Source of the DNA: Adiantum capillus-veneris
Lineage: Eukaryota > Streptophyta > Polypodiopsida > Polypodiales > Pteridaceae
Direction of reading: 5' to 3'
NCBI GenBank assembly: GCA_014529385.2
Contig: CM043942.1
Coordinates: 53,074,647 to 53,136,646, forward strand
Length of the DNA stretch: 62,000 bases
Shown here piece after piece: positions 1-10,684 of the stretch (its first letter is position 1; each line of letters opens with the position of its first letter). The notes under the pieces are model-generated. The model saw only the letters and a program-made list of their open reading frames with translations. It was not told the origin of the DNA and did no database searches. The translations under genes were made by a program, and so were the position numbers.

Positions 1-1486
1 CATGACTTCGATGGAAGACTCCTCTTCAATAATGCTGCCGCTACTTTCTTCTTCTGAAGTGCTATCGGTCCAACCTTCTTCCGTCTCACTTTGAGATGAT
101 TCTTCATGGAGCTCCTCCTGGCATTGCTCCTTCATGTCAAAGACAACCTTCTTATGATTGTCATTCCTGCAAATTAATTTCCCACTCTCCCAATCCTGCA
201 AAGCTCGCATTTTCATTAGCCATGTTCTTCCTAGGATAAATGGATAACCACTTCCCTTGGTCGACATAACATAAAAATCCACCGCTTTCTTAATGCCAAA
301 GGCCTCTACAAAGACATTTTTACAAATGCCTACACACCTAGCCTTGCTATTGTTTGCCATCTTGACTTTGATTTCAGGTGTCTCCTGGATGTGCATGCCT
401 AGTCTTTGCATGAGTCCCTCTGTCATGATGCAAATTTGTGCACCCCCATCCACTAGACCTTTCCTAACCAATCTTCCTTTTATGTAACAATCTAGCACAG
501 GTGTAATATCCTCGTTCATTTCAGCATGTGCAATTTTTACAACAGGAAAACTCTCTTTTACCTTTCTCCTAGTGCTAGCTGCCTTTGTTAAATCCCTCCT
601 AACTTGTGGGCATAATGCAAGAAACTGAGGCCATGAGATATAAAGACCCTTACCTCGCATGTCTTCCAACAGGTTGTATGGAGCCATACCATGTCCAAGA
701 GAGAAGTCTTGGAGATTGATACGACGTCGAGTCCTCTTAGCTTCCTTGGTCTCCTTTGCCTTCTTGTCTTGTCCATGGTCACTCTGTGATGGGACACCCT
801 CTTTCTCTTTACCTTTTCCTCGGCCACGCTTAATGCCATTGGCTTCCATGTCAACCTCATTTGAATTTGTCACCTCTACCACATGCACATTTGGATCTGG
901 CAAAGGTGGAACTCCTTCTATCCCTTGTGGAGGTGGTCTTGGTCCATTTGGCCTTTGTAGAAGCCTTGGTTGTTGACTAGCTCCTTCTTCTGCATTCATC
1001 ACTGGGTAATTCATGTTAGGTCTCCCTGGCTCTCCACGGGGCCAAGGACAATTATACATCCCATGTCCAGACTCTCTGTAATTCCAACATTGCAAGACTC
1101 TCCTAGGTCATGGATCTCGCTCTTCAGACTTCTTTGCTTGTCCCTTTGGACCTACAGCTTGTGCAAGGTGAATTGACAGGCTGCTTAAAGATTCGTTTAA
1201 CTTCTCAATTACTTCCGCCGCTACCTCAGGAAGATCTATCGATGTTGATGCTTGTGACTTACCTTTGGGTCTAAGACCTTCTATTGGAACCTCTCCCCTT
1301 AAGCACTTGAGTTTCCTATATTTCTCAGCAGCCCTAGTTTCAGCTGCATCAAAGGTAGCAGGTGCACCCGCCTCAACTTTTACCTTAAGGTCAGGAAAGA
1401 GTCCGGCTATGAACCTCTCCTTCTTTAGAAATTCTGCACCATCACCAGGGTTAGCAACATTTCGTATCCATAGAGCCCAAAGACGT
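1..1486 (-). pseudogene. gag-protease fragment of Tat-like Ty3 element X
   Basis: Read on the minus strand this encodes the end of a capsid domain (LKKERFIAGL near 1,430), a zinc knuckle, a basic linker and a retropepsin with the active-site motif LVDGGAQIC near 445 and the helix motif ILGRTWL near 230, ending in an acidic tail at the window edge. The same order and DGGA motif occur in element B (12,761-14,811), so both belong to one lineage. The knuckle reads CWNYRESGHGMYNC, so its second cysteine is now tyrosine. An in-frame TGA lies at 1,108-1,110. Gag stops abruptly at 1,486 where a repeat begins, so the N-terminal half is missing. Family assignment is firm; activity is excluded by the breaks. 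Confidence 0.85.
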
Positions 1487-1731
1487 AGAAATATTTACAT
1501 ACGCATGGGCCATAATATACTTATAATTTATTTATTTTTTAATTTTTTTTTGGCTCAACTAGCCCAATGACTAGCTAATTGAGGGTTTTTTAAGAAGATA
1601 TGAAAAAAGTCCCGTGACTCACGCACGCCTATGTACAGTGAAATGGTAGGGATAGCCACAATGTTTGGGTGATTTTGGTAGGGTGAGGTAACTCACTGTG
1701 GTAATTACAAAGAGCCGAAAAACGGCTATCA
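1487..1731 (-). repeat. LTR-like repeat, copy 1 (probable 3' LTR of element D)
   Basis: These 245 bp recur at 5,680-5,924 in the same orientation. On the minus strand the repeat begins TGATAGCCG, directly after the purine-rich run GGGGGAGGG that follows the integrase stop, which is the arrangement of a polypurine tract and a 3' LTR. The first bases form a small hairpin (AGCCG, T5, CGGCT). The far end has no clear CA terminus and passes straight into gag of element X, so this end may be truncated. Confidence 0.6.
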
Positions 1732-2802
1732 TTAGCCCTCCCCCTGGATGATGGTATATTCATGTACCATCATAGAGCATCTTTTCCAAAGAGAGTGCTT
1801 CAGAGTCCTTGACAAGATCTTCATTGTTTGGCCCCTCGGAATTTTGGCTAGAGTTACACTCATAAGCTGATAGTAACTTGAATTGAAAGCCTTCTTGACT
1901 ATGTATGGCCCTTGCCATCTAGTTTCAAACTTGGCATCAAAACGATTATCGAGTCGATTGTCATACCTTAGCACCAGATCTCCTTCATTGATGCCTTTGT
2001 CCTTTAGTTTCTTGTCAAGCTTCTCCTTCGCCTGCGTAGCTTTCCTCTTGTAGCACTCGTATGCTGCTTCTCTTTTCCACTCAAGCTCAGCTAAGGTAAG
2101 AAGTCGATCCATCCATGCTTCTTGATCATCTTGTGCTGATTTTCCATGAAGTCGCATTGTTGGAATGTTTAGTTCAATTGGCTGTAAAGCCTCTTGACCA
2201 TAGACCAAGTGAAATGGTGTGAACTCCGTGGCTTCCCTATATGTGGTTCGATACGCCCACAAGGCACCATCCAAGAAGTCATCCCACAACTTTGTCTTGT
2301 TTTTCACCATCTTTCTAATGATGCCTGCAATGACACCATTAGCTTTTTCTACCAAACCATTTGATTGGGGATAGTAGGGTGTACTGTGACGATGTAGAAT
2401 GTGAAGTACTTCACAGAATTCTGTGAGCAAGCCCTTCCTAAACCCTGGACCATTATCAGAAACAATCTCCAAAGGTGTGCCAAATCTGCAACAAATGTGA
2501 TTGTACACAAACTTGCTAACTGTCCTCTCATTCACTCTTGCCACACTTTGAGCTTCCACCCACCTAGTCATATAGTCTACAGCCACTAGAATGTAGAGTT
2601 TACCATTTTTTGTCCTAGGCAGAGGACCCATGGCATCAATGCCCCACTTTTCAAAGGGTCCATTTGCAATCACTATTTGCCTCGGGCCATGCACCAACCT
2701 TCTATTTCCATTTATCTGACAATTGTGACAGCTTTTACACCAATGCTGGACATCCACATGCAGACTTGGCCAAACATACCCCGCAAGCAAAATATTCTTC
2801 AC
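1732..2802 (-). CDS. Integrase of element D (Ty3, Tat-like)
   Basis: This 356-codon open frame begins inside the integrase zinc domain (HWCKSCHNC holds its last two cysteines) and continues through the DDE core. The catalytic acids are visible as GIDAMGP, SDNGPGF and LVEKANG. The C-terminal DNA-binding part includes the pattern LVLRYDNRLDNRF and GPYIVKKAF. The first His pair lies upstream in another frame near 2,830-2,860, so the true start is further up and one frameshift separates them. It would insert retroelement cDNA into the chromosome. It is the closest relative in the window of the integrase at 19,113-20,057. The frame is open, but the element has lost its upstream genes. Confidence 0.88.
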   Translation of the reverse strand: MKNILLAGYVWPSLHVDVQHWCKSCHNCQINGNRRLVHGPRQIVIANGPFEKWGIDAMGPLPRTKNGKLYILVAVDYMTRWVEAQSVARVNERTVSKFVYNHICCRFGTPLEIVSDNGPGFRKGLLTEFCEVLHILHRHSTPYYPQSNGLVEKANGVIAGIIRKMVKNKTKLWDDFLDGALWAYRTTYREATEFTPFHLVYGQEALQPIELNIPTMRLHGKSAQDDQEAWMDRLLTLAELEWKREAAYECYKRKATQAKEKLDKKLKDKGINEGDLVLRYDNRLDNRFDAKFETRWQGPYIVKKAFNSSYYQLMSVTLAKIPRGQTMKILSRTLKHSLWKRCSMMVHEYTIIQGEG

Positions 2803-3376
2803 AGTTAATTCTTGGGCAAAATGACCACCACATGCTTCTTCATGTAAACCTTTTAGAATGGCTGGAATTTCTCAATAGTTGGTACTCTTCTGCATACTTG
2901 ATCCCTCCCTCTTTGATAGAGGGAGCCTTCTAGGAAGAGATATGCGCTTGCCTTCTTCATGAGTCTCCTCTTCTGAGCCTTCGTGAAGTCTTGTGGAAAC
3001 TCGCCCTCCAAAATGTAGCTAATAATGGGAGTCAATGACTCCAATCCCTGGTATCTCGGTTGCTTGACAGTTGCTGCCACCATGATGACCTGCACTTCTT
3101 TCTCAACACATGTAACTACTTGATGTGCAAGTAAATCGGCGTCTTCATTCTGTTTCCTAGGAATATGATATAGTTGCACTTCTTCAAATTGATTAAACAA
3201 TCTACGAATGGCATGAACTTTTGTCCGTAAGCTTTCATTCTTGCATGCCCAAATGCTCCGGGGCGGGCAACAAGAAGAGCAACCTCTAGACACCCTTCAA
3301 GGCTCCCGTGCTGCTCAATGGGGTTGGGGCACAACACAACACAAACCAAAATAACAAACCCACAGCCAAATCCCAA
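2803..3376 (-). pseudogene. Second (archaeal-type) RNase H and linker of element D
   Basis: Two overlapping frames (3,376-3,116 and 3,293-2,853) encode the end of an extra RNase H domain. The pieces are a GFGCGFVI strand, an EQHGSLEGCLEVALL segment equivalent to the usual NNEAEY helix, and IPRKQNEDADLLA with the last catalytic aspartate. The linker to integrase follows (RLMKKASAYLFLEGSLYQRG). Between VALLVA and ACKNESL the segment carrying the third catalytic residue appears deleted and the frame shifts. The first RNase H and RT are absent upstream of 3,376. A second RNase H is known from the Tat lineage of plant Ty3 elements. Confidence 0.75.
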
Positions 3377-3507
3377 CTACATGAGGGGCACCACCTAGTT
3401 TAAGAGCGAACTAGGACGCAAAAGAGGAGAATCGTTAGAGCAACCCACAAACAAGCAATGAATTTACACTAACCCTAACACCAATGGAACACACTCACAC
3501 ACTAAAA

Positions 3508-3557
<50 letters not shown>

Positions 3558-5679
3558 TGCTCGGGCTGCTTTGAAACGTATCGACAATGATCAAGCAAAC
3601 ACAACTATATATTTAAGAAAGAGAGAGAAAGGGGGAGGGGTGCTTGTTGCATTAATACCTTCTTACGAATCTGTCATGACAAATCAAAGTGAGATTAGTA
3701 TTTGTTCAACATAGCTTGCGTAAATTTCACCACAACACATCACAAAAAAAACCACCCCAATCACTGTCTTAAAGCCAGGGGAGTCCTCTCCACCCTGTCG
3801 CCCTCTTACAGTATGTGGGATTTATGGCTAGATTGATGACAACACCAGAGACAAGCTATCAAGAACTTAACAAAAAACACCAAGACACTTACGCATCATT
3901 GTTGTCCATTACTTCACGTTGGAAGGAAGACAAAGTATCCAAGCTTAGTCCAAATCCACCCTCCTTGATTCAGCAAATGTTGGGCTTACACTAGTAGGAG
4001 AAATGATAGATTTCCTACTCTCAATTGAATGATCACTCTCTCTCTTACAATGGCATAGAGTTCCCTTGCTAATCCCCTATTACAACACATGCACATGCAT
4101 AAGACAATGAGCTTCCACTCAAGAGCTCCTTCTAGAGAGGTTGAGCTTGGCTTCTCAAGCTATAGCATAGTGCTCTTGCTTATGGCTCCCCCCTTTTATG
4201 CTAGCTACACCCTCCTTTTATAGCAATTTTGAAGGCTAGGGTTACTCCTCTAACCATGGTTGGGTTAGATTTTCAGCAAGTTATCTAATTTCTTTTGCTT
4301 GGAATTATCAAGAAGTTGGTGGGGAAAGAGAGAGGAGAGAAATGGAGGTGATAGGACTTTTCATAGTGGGTTAGTGTTAGTAGAGTTAGTATTAATTTAC
4401 AAATGGAATTGGATATTTACAATGGGAGTATCCATGTAGGATACAAATAAGGAAGAAAAACTCTTAAGAGGTAAGAAAAGGTGGATTTCTTGCAAGGTTG
4501 ATGCTCCAAGTGTCTTGAGTAGGGCCAATTTTGACGCTTGTTGACGGTCCACTAGCTTTGACGGTACATTTTTTCTCCACTCTTGACCTTCCTTGAGAGA
4601 CAAGGTAATTGAAGCTGAGTAATCAACCACCATGATGCTGTCTTTTAAGAGAAGAGGCTGAATTTTGTGGTTTTTTGATAGATATGGGTAATTTGGAGGA
4701 GGAAAAATGAGACTAGGTGGTCAATTTTGGAATGGAATTGTGTGTGGGAGGTATGAGTTCACCATGGTTTCTCTTATTCTTCAAGGTTGAGGAGAAGGTG
4801 AGTAGTGTGCAGAGAAGAGTGGTGAGAGAGATGGGGATGATGAGTGGAGAAGTGTGTGTGAAAGAGGAAAATGATAAAGTGGAAGAGAGAGTGTGGCTGC
4901 ATAGCATGGGAAAACTGGGGTCCACTAAAAACATCATAGCTCACAGCTCGTAGCTCAAAAAAATATGAAAAAATTTGAGACAAAAGTTCAGCCCACAAGC
5001 TACAACTTTTGTTTGTATTACCTTTTCAAATTCGGAGAGCAAGTGAACTTTAAAAATTCAGCAAAACCGATCGTTTTTTTCCACTGCAAAGGTCCTTGTG
5101 GGGTCCTTCTTTGGATGATTCTTTTGAATACCTCCAAGAGTGAGCCCTCCATAGTGCATGTATGCATGCCACCTACCCTTGACCTTATTTGGTAGGTCTA
5201 TAATTGAAGATATTTTTGAGATTAGGATATAGTACAACTAAGAAAATCAAATATTGAGGGGTCTAAAAAATATGTACATGTCAAATATAAATAATATAAG
5301 TGGAAAAAAATATAAAGGGGTCAAAAGAAATCTCTCTCATTATGAGGCTACCATAAAAAGATAAATATTTTTGGTGTTCTAATTTTTTAGAAAAAAACAA
5401 AATAGATGTAGGAAGGGAAAAATCAAAATAGTGAAAAAATATACACATAAATAAAACTAGTTTTTTTGGATTTTTGTTGGGGTGGAGTTACACCAAATAT
5501 AAGAGAAGCTTACATGAAAATATTTCTATATGGCATAAAGAGTATGAAAAATGGTAAGAAAAAATTGTGGTAATGGTGAGGCAATGTACAGAGCATAAAT
5601 AACACACACCTAGGTAGAAATATTTAAATAAATACCAAAATAATTATAAAAAAATCTTTTATTTAGGCCCTATATATAA
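3377..5679. other. Gene-free stretch between element D and an LTR-like repeat
   Basis: I see no retroelement domain or convincing gene on either strand here. It holds a GA microsatellite, several purine- or pyrimidine-rich runs and an A+T-rich part from about 5,220. A segment near 4,905-5,150 resembles 16,280-16,520 inside the insertion in element B: shared phrases include CTGGGGTCCA, AAAAATTCA and a GGTCC block in the same order. Both stretches may therefore be diverged copies of one non-autonomous element, each interrupting a Tat-like pol gene. Short open frames such as those at 4,397-4,998 overlap on both strands and show no family features. Confidence 0.5.
3511..3554. repeat. (GA)22 microsatellite
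   Basis: There are forty-four bases of uninterrupted GA dinucleotides. The Arg-Glu open frame across it is a by-product of the repeat. Confidence 0.95.
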
Positions 5680-5924
5680 AGAAATATTTACATACGCATG
5701 GGCCATAATATACTTTTATTATTATTATTATTATTATTATTTTTGGCTCAACGAGCCCAATGACTAGCTAATTGAGGGTTTTTTAAGAAGATATGGGAAA
5801 AGTCTCGTGACTCACGCACGCCTATGTACAGTGAAATGGTAGGGATAGCCACAGTGTTTGGGTGATTTTGGTAGGGTGAGGTAACTCACTGTCGTAATTA
5901 CAAAGAGCCGAAAAACGGCTATCA
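5680..5924 (-). repeat. LTR-like repeat, copy 2
   Basis: This is a second copy of the 245-bp repeat at 1,487-1,731, in the same orientation, with an ATT-repeat expansion near 5,717-5,740. On the minus strand it starts TGATAGCCG right after the end of the host-ORF remnant. No primer-binding site is visible below 5,680, so it is not clearly the 5' LTR of element D. It could be a solo LTR, or the 3' LTR of whatever element carried the host ORF. Confidence 0.6.
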
Positions 5925-5929
5925 CTAGG

Positions 5930-7082
5930 AAGCTTGTAGCCCCGGCTCATCAATTACAAAGTTATCTATGAAGTAGGAGTTACAATATTCTCGATTTATC
6001 AAAATAATAAATATTTTTACAATGATGAGAGCTCCAAAAAATGTTGTTCGAGCTAGATTTTAATGTCCGAGTTATGTTGCTGCTAGCATTCCCCCCCTCC
6101 TCGCCTGTGCTGTCCCTTGACACAACTTTATGGGCTGAGGTAGTCTTCAGGCTTACGAGACTGACAAGGCGGTCTTTGAGTGCTTGTAAAGCTTTCTCGT
6201 ATCTGAGGCATCACTCTTTTTCTAGGACTTGCAAAAACTGCATGGTGATCTTATTTTTTAGTTCTATGGCAAAGTAGCCGACGAACCTGGATGTCAAGTT
6301 ATTGATTATTGGTCCAAAAATTTTAGTCCACCATGTAAAAAATCATGTATAGAAGGCTTCTTCAAAGGCGAGTATATTTCTTGATGGCAAGAACATACAC
6401 TTGTGTAGAAGCCATAGAGAACCTCCTCTGAAGGTTGTCCGCTCAAATCATAGCAATGACATCCATGGTACTCCTGCCTGCTCCGGCTTATGAAATGCTT
6501 GAATACATGTACGCAGCATTTTGCAAATTTTATAGAGCATGGCACAGGAGAGGTCCGGTACACTCTTGAAAAAATTTATGACGCCCGTAAGGATTTTCAC
6601 CATGTACTCCTCTGTGCTGACTTGACCCTACTCTGGAGCTTGCAGTTTGGGGTAGTTTAGCCAGGTTGGTCTTTTATTTGTTAGTGCTTCATGTGCTTGC
6701 CAAGTCCTTACTCTTGGTACAGGACAAAAGTAGGGTCTTTTTGAAGGTTTGCAGGTGCTCTTGTGAACAGAATCAGATACCTCGGATTCTTGTTCAACCA
6801 GCTCTTCCGCCACTTTGGGTGGTCATTTTCTGCACCTTCTTGCTGCATCTCTTTAAATAGTCTCTCTTTCACCTGTAGCAGATCTACTTTGATCAAAGGG
6901 TATGGCAATACTTGTTGATGCCATTGTGCATTTATTTGGTTGGGAGTGAGTTGAGTGACATTGATAGAATGAAGAACTCTCAACTCCCAATCCATAGCTG
7001 CTTTCCACTCTACATCTACCTCCTTGATCATCTATTATTTTAATGCCTCCTCTTCAACTTTACATAGATTTACTATTGGCGT
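5930..7082 (-). pseudogene. Probable 3' part of the host ORF (unknown function)
   Basis: The minus strand has coding-like stretches in shifting frames: a 107-codon segment from 7,031 (MIKEVDVEWKAAMDWEL), a 61-codon segment to 6,628, and helical, charged peptides down to about 6,000 (for example CLRYEKALQALKDRL). I recognise no domain. Its upstream edge meets element A at 7,083. Reading the minus strand across A, the frame LPTIV at about 23,570 continues here as IVNLCKVEEEALK, and the 8-mer TACTATTG (plus strand) lies on both sides of A. That suggests this is the downstream part of the gene at 23,568-26,169, split by A. The join is an inference. Confidence 0.45.
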
Positions 7083-7637
7083 TGTCGTGCAACTCCACTC
7101 ACATGCAAAGAAAGATACCAGAAAAATGCACATTAAGTTTGTTTGAAGCTTATATGTTTAATGAACAGTGATTAAGGGTTGGTTGCAAGTCGAGTTCAAA
7201 TGCGGCTGAAAGGGCCAAAACATGCCTTAATGATGCTAAAAAGTGTTATGCTTGAAGTGAACACGGATGGGGTATTGTGCTATTAAAATGCAGTGCTCGA
7301 TGTGCTCTACCGGCCTGTCTTTACGGCTCGTCGATTGGAGCTACGATGAAGAAGTTATGGCAGTTTAAAGTTAAAGTCGATTGCAGATCCGTGCCAGATT
7401 TGGCAACAGCAGCAGCTGGCAGAATAAAAATGAAATGAATGCATCGGGCTGAGGTGCTCACTTTGTGGAGGACCCATTAGCGACGTCGCTAATGGGTGCC
7501 TAGCTAAATTTAGCAAGACGGGACATGCATCCATAAAAAGAACAAACCTGTGGTTTGTTGGGATTTTTTCACCTCATCATCGGAAGGGCTCCTCCTAAGC
7601 TCCATACCCTTAAGCTCTTGATAATTCCGAAGCACCT
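7083..7637 (+). repeat. 5' LTR of element A (3'-truncated)
   Basis: It matches 22,508-~23,070 closely from the TGTC start onward, with a handful of differences. Similarity stops at about 7,637 (GAAGCACCTT), while the 3' LTR copy continues for several hundred bases more. Sequence after 7,637 is already gag-like, so the LTR end, PBS, leader and gag N-terminus were lost in one deletion. A 26-bp palindrome sits at 7,472-7,497. Confidence 0.85.
7472..7497. promoter_or_regulatory. Perfect 26-bp palindrome in LTR of element A
   Basis: Each arm is 13 bp (ACCCATTAGCGAC and its exact complement) with GACGTC at the centre, an ACGT-core site of the kind bound by plant bZIP factors. The copy in the 3' LTR (22,911-22,936) has one change at the centre, GATGTC. 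A role in LTR transcription is inferred from position only. Confidence 0.6.
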
Positions 7638-8640
7638 TGACTTCAAGAGAGTTTAGTGCAATTGCTAGAGGATGCAAGTGGAGAATGGGGCTTAACATCC
7701 GACTAGAAGGTAGTCACCAAAGCAGTCAACATGATCATGAAACGACAGATAAGAGTCGACAAGATCATCGTGGCTGACATCATGGATGTTGCGGAGGAGG
7801 AACCTAAAGAGAAAACAACCTCTGCAATACCCAGAGTGTAGGAGCCAGTTCTTGACAAATTGATAAAAGGTATTCAAGAATTGAATTTGAATTTTAAAGC
7901 TGTTAAATTTGATGGTCTAGCTGCAAAGGGGTCTACATCGAAGCCTAGGCAGCAACCACCATGCAAAGGCTGGGACCAATGCATGTGGTGTGACAGTGAA
8001 GACCACAAGTATGTTAAGGAATGTGATGATTTTGACGAAGCATATAAAAATAATGTGGTGTTCTGGAAGGACAAGAAGATACACCTTAGGGCAACATGTG
8101 AGATGCTCCACCTGAACTTTGGTAGGGGCGGCATGAAGAAGATAGTTGATGAGATTCAGCATAATGTTTCTCTTGTGGAGGAAACTACATATGGGGTGCA
8201 AGTCTGCGGGAAGGGTGATGAAGATGGTGCAGGTACCAAGGGTCAATTATGGCCTTATGCTTTGAAGACAGCAAAAACTGGACAGGTAACTTATGGGAAG
8301 CTGCGGCAAGTAGGGAATTCAATTCGAGAAACCACAGGGTGGACTGATCCAATGGATTCCCTCTCGGTGTATGTGTTCATTGCGAAGTCTCAAGCTAATG
8401 AGGCTATGGTGGAGGAAAAGCGGAAAAGAGATGAAGAAGCTCTTGGGACATCGAAGAGGACAACGAGGTTCAACAGCAAGAAAGAAGAAAGTCCTGCTCC
8501 AAAGCCCACTCCTGAAGTGGTGATGGAGGAGGCACCTAAGGACAAAAAGCAAAGAAAACCCAAGGGGCCCTCTTATAAGTTCAAGTCTGACATTGAATAT
8601 AGCTACAGATTTAAAGAAAGTCTTTGAAGAGTGAATTCTG
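7638..8640 (+). pseudogene. gag remnant of element A
   Basis: An open frame of 255 codons (7,860-8,627) follows a stop-broken upstream part (NMIMKRQIRVDKIIVADIMD). It contains a CCHC-like knuckle, CMWCDSEDHKYVKEC near 7,985, followed by a segment about Gly-Arg-Gly-Gly-Met (near 8,127). It ends in a Lys/Glu-rich tail. This arrangement (knuckle, short negatively charged helix, GRGGM) is the one I associate with Ty3 gag proteins abundant in basidiomycete fungi. The N-terminal capsid region is missing because of the LTR-gag deletion at 7,637. Confidence 0.7.
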
Positions 8641-8649
8641 AATAGCAAG

Positions 8650-9446
8650 GTGGAGCTCACATTGGGTGATATATTGGGGATTTCCAAACGTGAGTTTCAT
8701 GAGGAGATAATAGATATCATCAAAAGGAAGCGGCAGATACCAAGTGAACAAGAGCCGGAGTTAGTGAAGAGCCAGGCGGTACGCCACATTGAAGCAATTC
8801 TAGACGACTATGAAGAGTATTTGGCGAATCTTGAAGAAGAAGAAGAAGAGTCGAGGTCTGTGGTGGTGTCAAATCCAACCTTACCTAAGGTAAGGCATGT
8901 TCATTTCAATGAAGATGACGATAGTGAAAGCATACCAAGGAGTCACTTTTCAAGGACTCATTGGGCAAGAGGAACAACCGAAATTGTTGTAAAGCTAGGC
9001 GACATTGAAGAACCGGTCTTAGCACTCATAGATCATGGATCGGAGATCAATTTGATGGCTAAAATCTTGCACAAAAAGGGGAAATGGCCTATTGATGTGG
9101 ACCATGGTTGGCGGATTTGAGCTGCCAATATGCTTCCAGGCGACCTCTATGGTGCATGTGCAATGTTAAGGTAATTGTAGGGGATGTCTGTGATGAGCAA
9201 AACTTATTTATACAGGAGCATTCCTCTTATCCTTTAATTTTGGGGCAACCATACATTACGGCTGTGCGAATGGAAACCAAAGTGATGGATGATGGCTCGG
9301 CCTATGCCAGGGTTCGGAGCCATGATGGTAAGAAAGCAGTGCAATTCTTGACTGTATGTGTTGACCATGCTAGGAATAAGGACAGTCTACGTGATCATCC
9401 AATGCCAAAGATACACAAGGAGTTTAGAGAACACAGGTTTGCATAG
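8650..9446 (+). pseudogene. Protease of element A
   Basis: Two overlapping frames (8,650-9,120 and 9,108-9,446) encode one retropepsin. The first ends with the active-site segment ALIDHGSEINLM and KWPIDVDHGW. The second holds LILGQPYITAVRMETKV, the conserved strand after the flap. A frameshift near 9,115 separates them. The active-site triplet is Asp-His-Gly. The acidic run before it (EEEEEES) is a linker. The neighbours are gag upstream and RT downstream in the same orientation. Confidence 0.82.
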
Positions 9447-10684
9447 GATTTTCTCGGAGTGCCATTAATGGTGGTACAATTGAGGAGAAGTTCTCGCAAA
9501 GAGAAGCTTTCTCTTCAGGGTTTTTGGGGTTAACATCTGAAGGTTCAGTCTCTTTTAGAAAATTTAATGATTTGCCGAAGTGAGAAAAATAGTATGTTTC
9601 AGGTATTCAAAGTGAATTGCAGGGTTGTGATGTGCTTGAATCTAATGATGTGATTTCAGGAGTCTTTAAAGAGGTATCTTATGAAGATACTATGTCAGTG
9701 CTTGAAGAGATCAGGAAAAAAAGGTTACAAAGTGGAACTGAAGTAGTCAAGGTCCATTCAATAGACATGTATGATGAGTTAAGTTTATATAAAGCACTTA
9801 TGCATATTGAAGATGATTTAGGTGAAACTGTTGAAGCGCAGGTAGAGACCAAATACAAGACTATTGCAAACAAAGTGAGGCCAGTGGCTACACTTCTGCC
9901 AGTTGGAAGTGATGGGATGATCAAAGAGGCTTCTCGACAGCCTATACTCAGAAATCCAATTAACATAGGGCATAAGTTTACTAAGGAGACACTGCAGCAG
10001 CAGCTGAAGGTTGGAGAAGACGGTTTCCTCAATGAAAAGGAGATCCAATGTTTTCAAGGTATGCTCAAAAAACATGGTAAAGCTTTTGCTTTTGAGCCAA
10101 CTGAGATAGGGTGTGTGGATGTGAGTGTTGTTTCACCAATGGTTATTTTCACTATTCCACACATGCCATGGAGCTTGCGTCCTATTCCAGTTCCTAAAGC
10201 TCACTTGCCAAAGCTCATCAATTTGCTTAATGAAAAGATCCAAATGGGAGTTTTGGAGCCGTCATGTGCTCCATATTCTAATCGATGGTTTACTGTTTCG
10301 AAGAAAAATGGTACATTAAGATTCATTCAGGATATGCAACCAGTTAACAAAGTAACAATCCGCAATGTGGGTAATGGCCCAATTGTGGATAAATTTGTTG
10401 AGGCCTTTGCAGGTAGATCTATTAACTCCATGGGCGATCTTTATTCAGGATATGATCAATTCCAATTAGCTTGGGAGAGCAGGGATCTTACTACAATGCG
10501 TAATCCTCTTGGTTTGGTAAGGATGTGCACTCTGCCACAAGGTGCTACTAATTCAGTAGCTCATATGATGAACGGCATGAATAAGGTATTAAGGGACTTT
10601 ATCCCACATGTTACCATGCCTGTCATTGATGATCTACCAATTAAGGGCTGTGAAGAAGGCTCAAAAGATGAAGCAAAAGACTAG
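9447..10684 (+). pseudogene. Reverse transcriptase of element A
   Basis: The 355-codon frame at 9,617-10,684 covers the RT fingers and palm. Visible are GVLEPSCAPYSNRWF, RFIQDMQPVNKVTIRN, DLYSGYDQFQLA, LPQGATNSVAHMMNGM and the catalytic VIDDLPIKG (the xxDD box, near 10,620). These phrases are typical of the fungal-type Ty3 RT rather than of the usual plant Tat, Athila or chromovirus RTs. The frame ends at a TAG in the palm-thumb region. Upstream, 9,447-9,616 is linker with stops. Confidence 0.85.

Noticed and set aside
293-1570. Plus-strand short open frames at the left end
   Set aside because: The minus strand here encodes a recognisable gag-protease, so the plus-strand frames are shadows.
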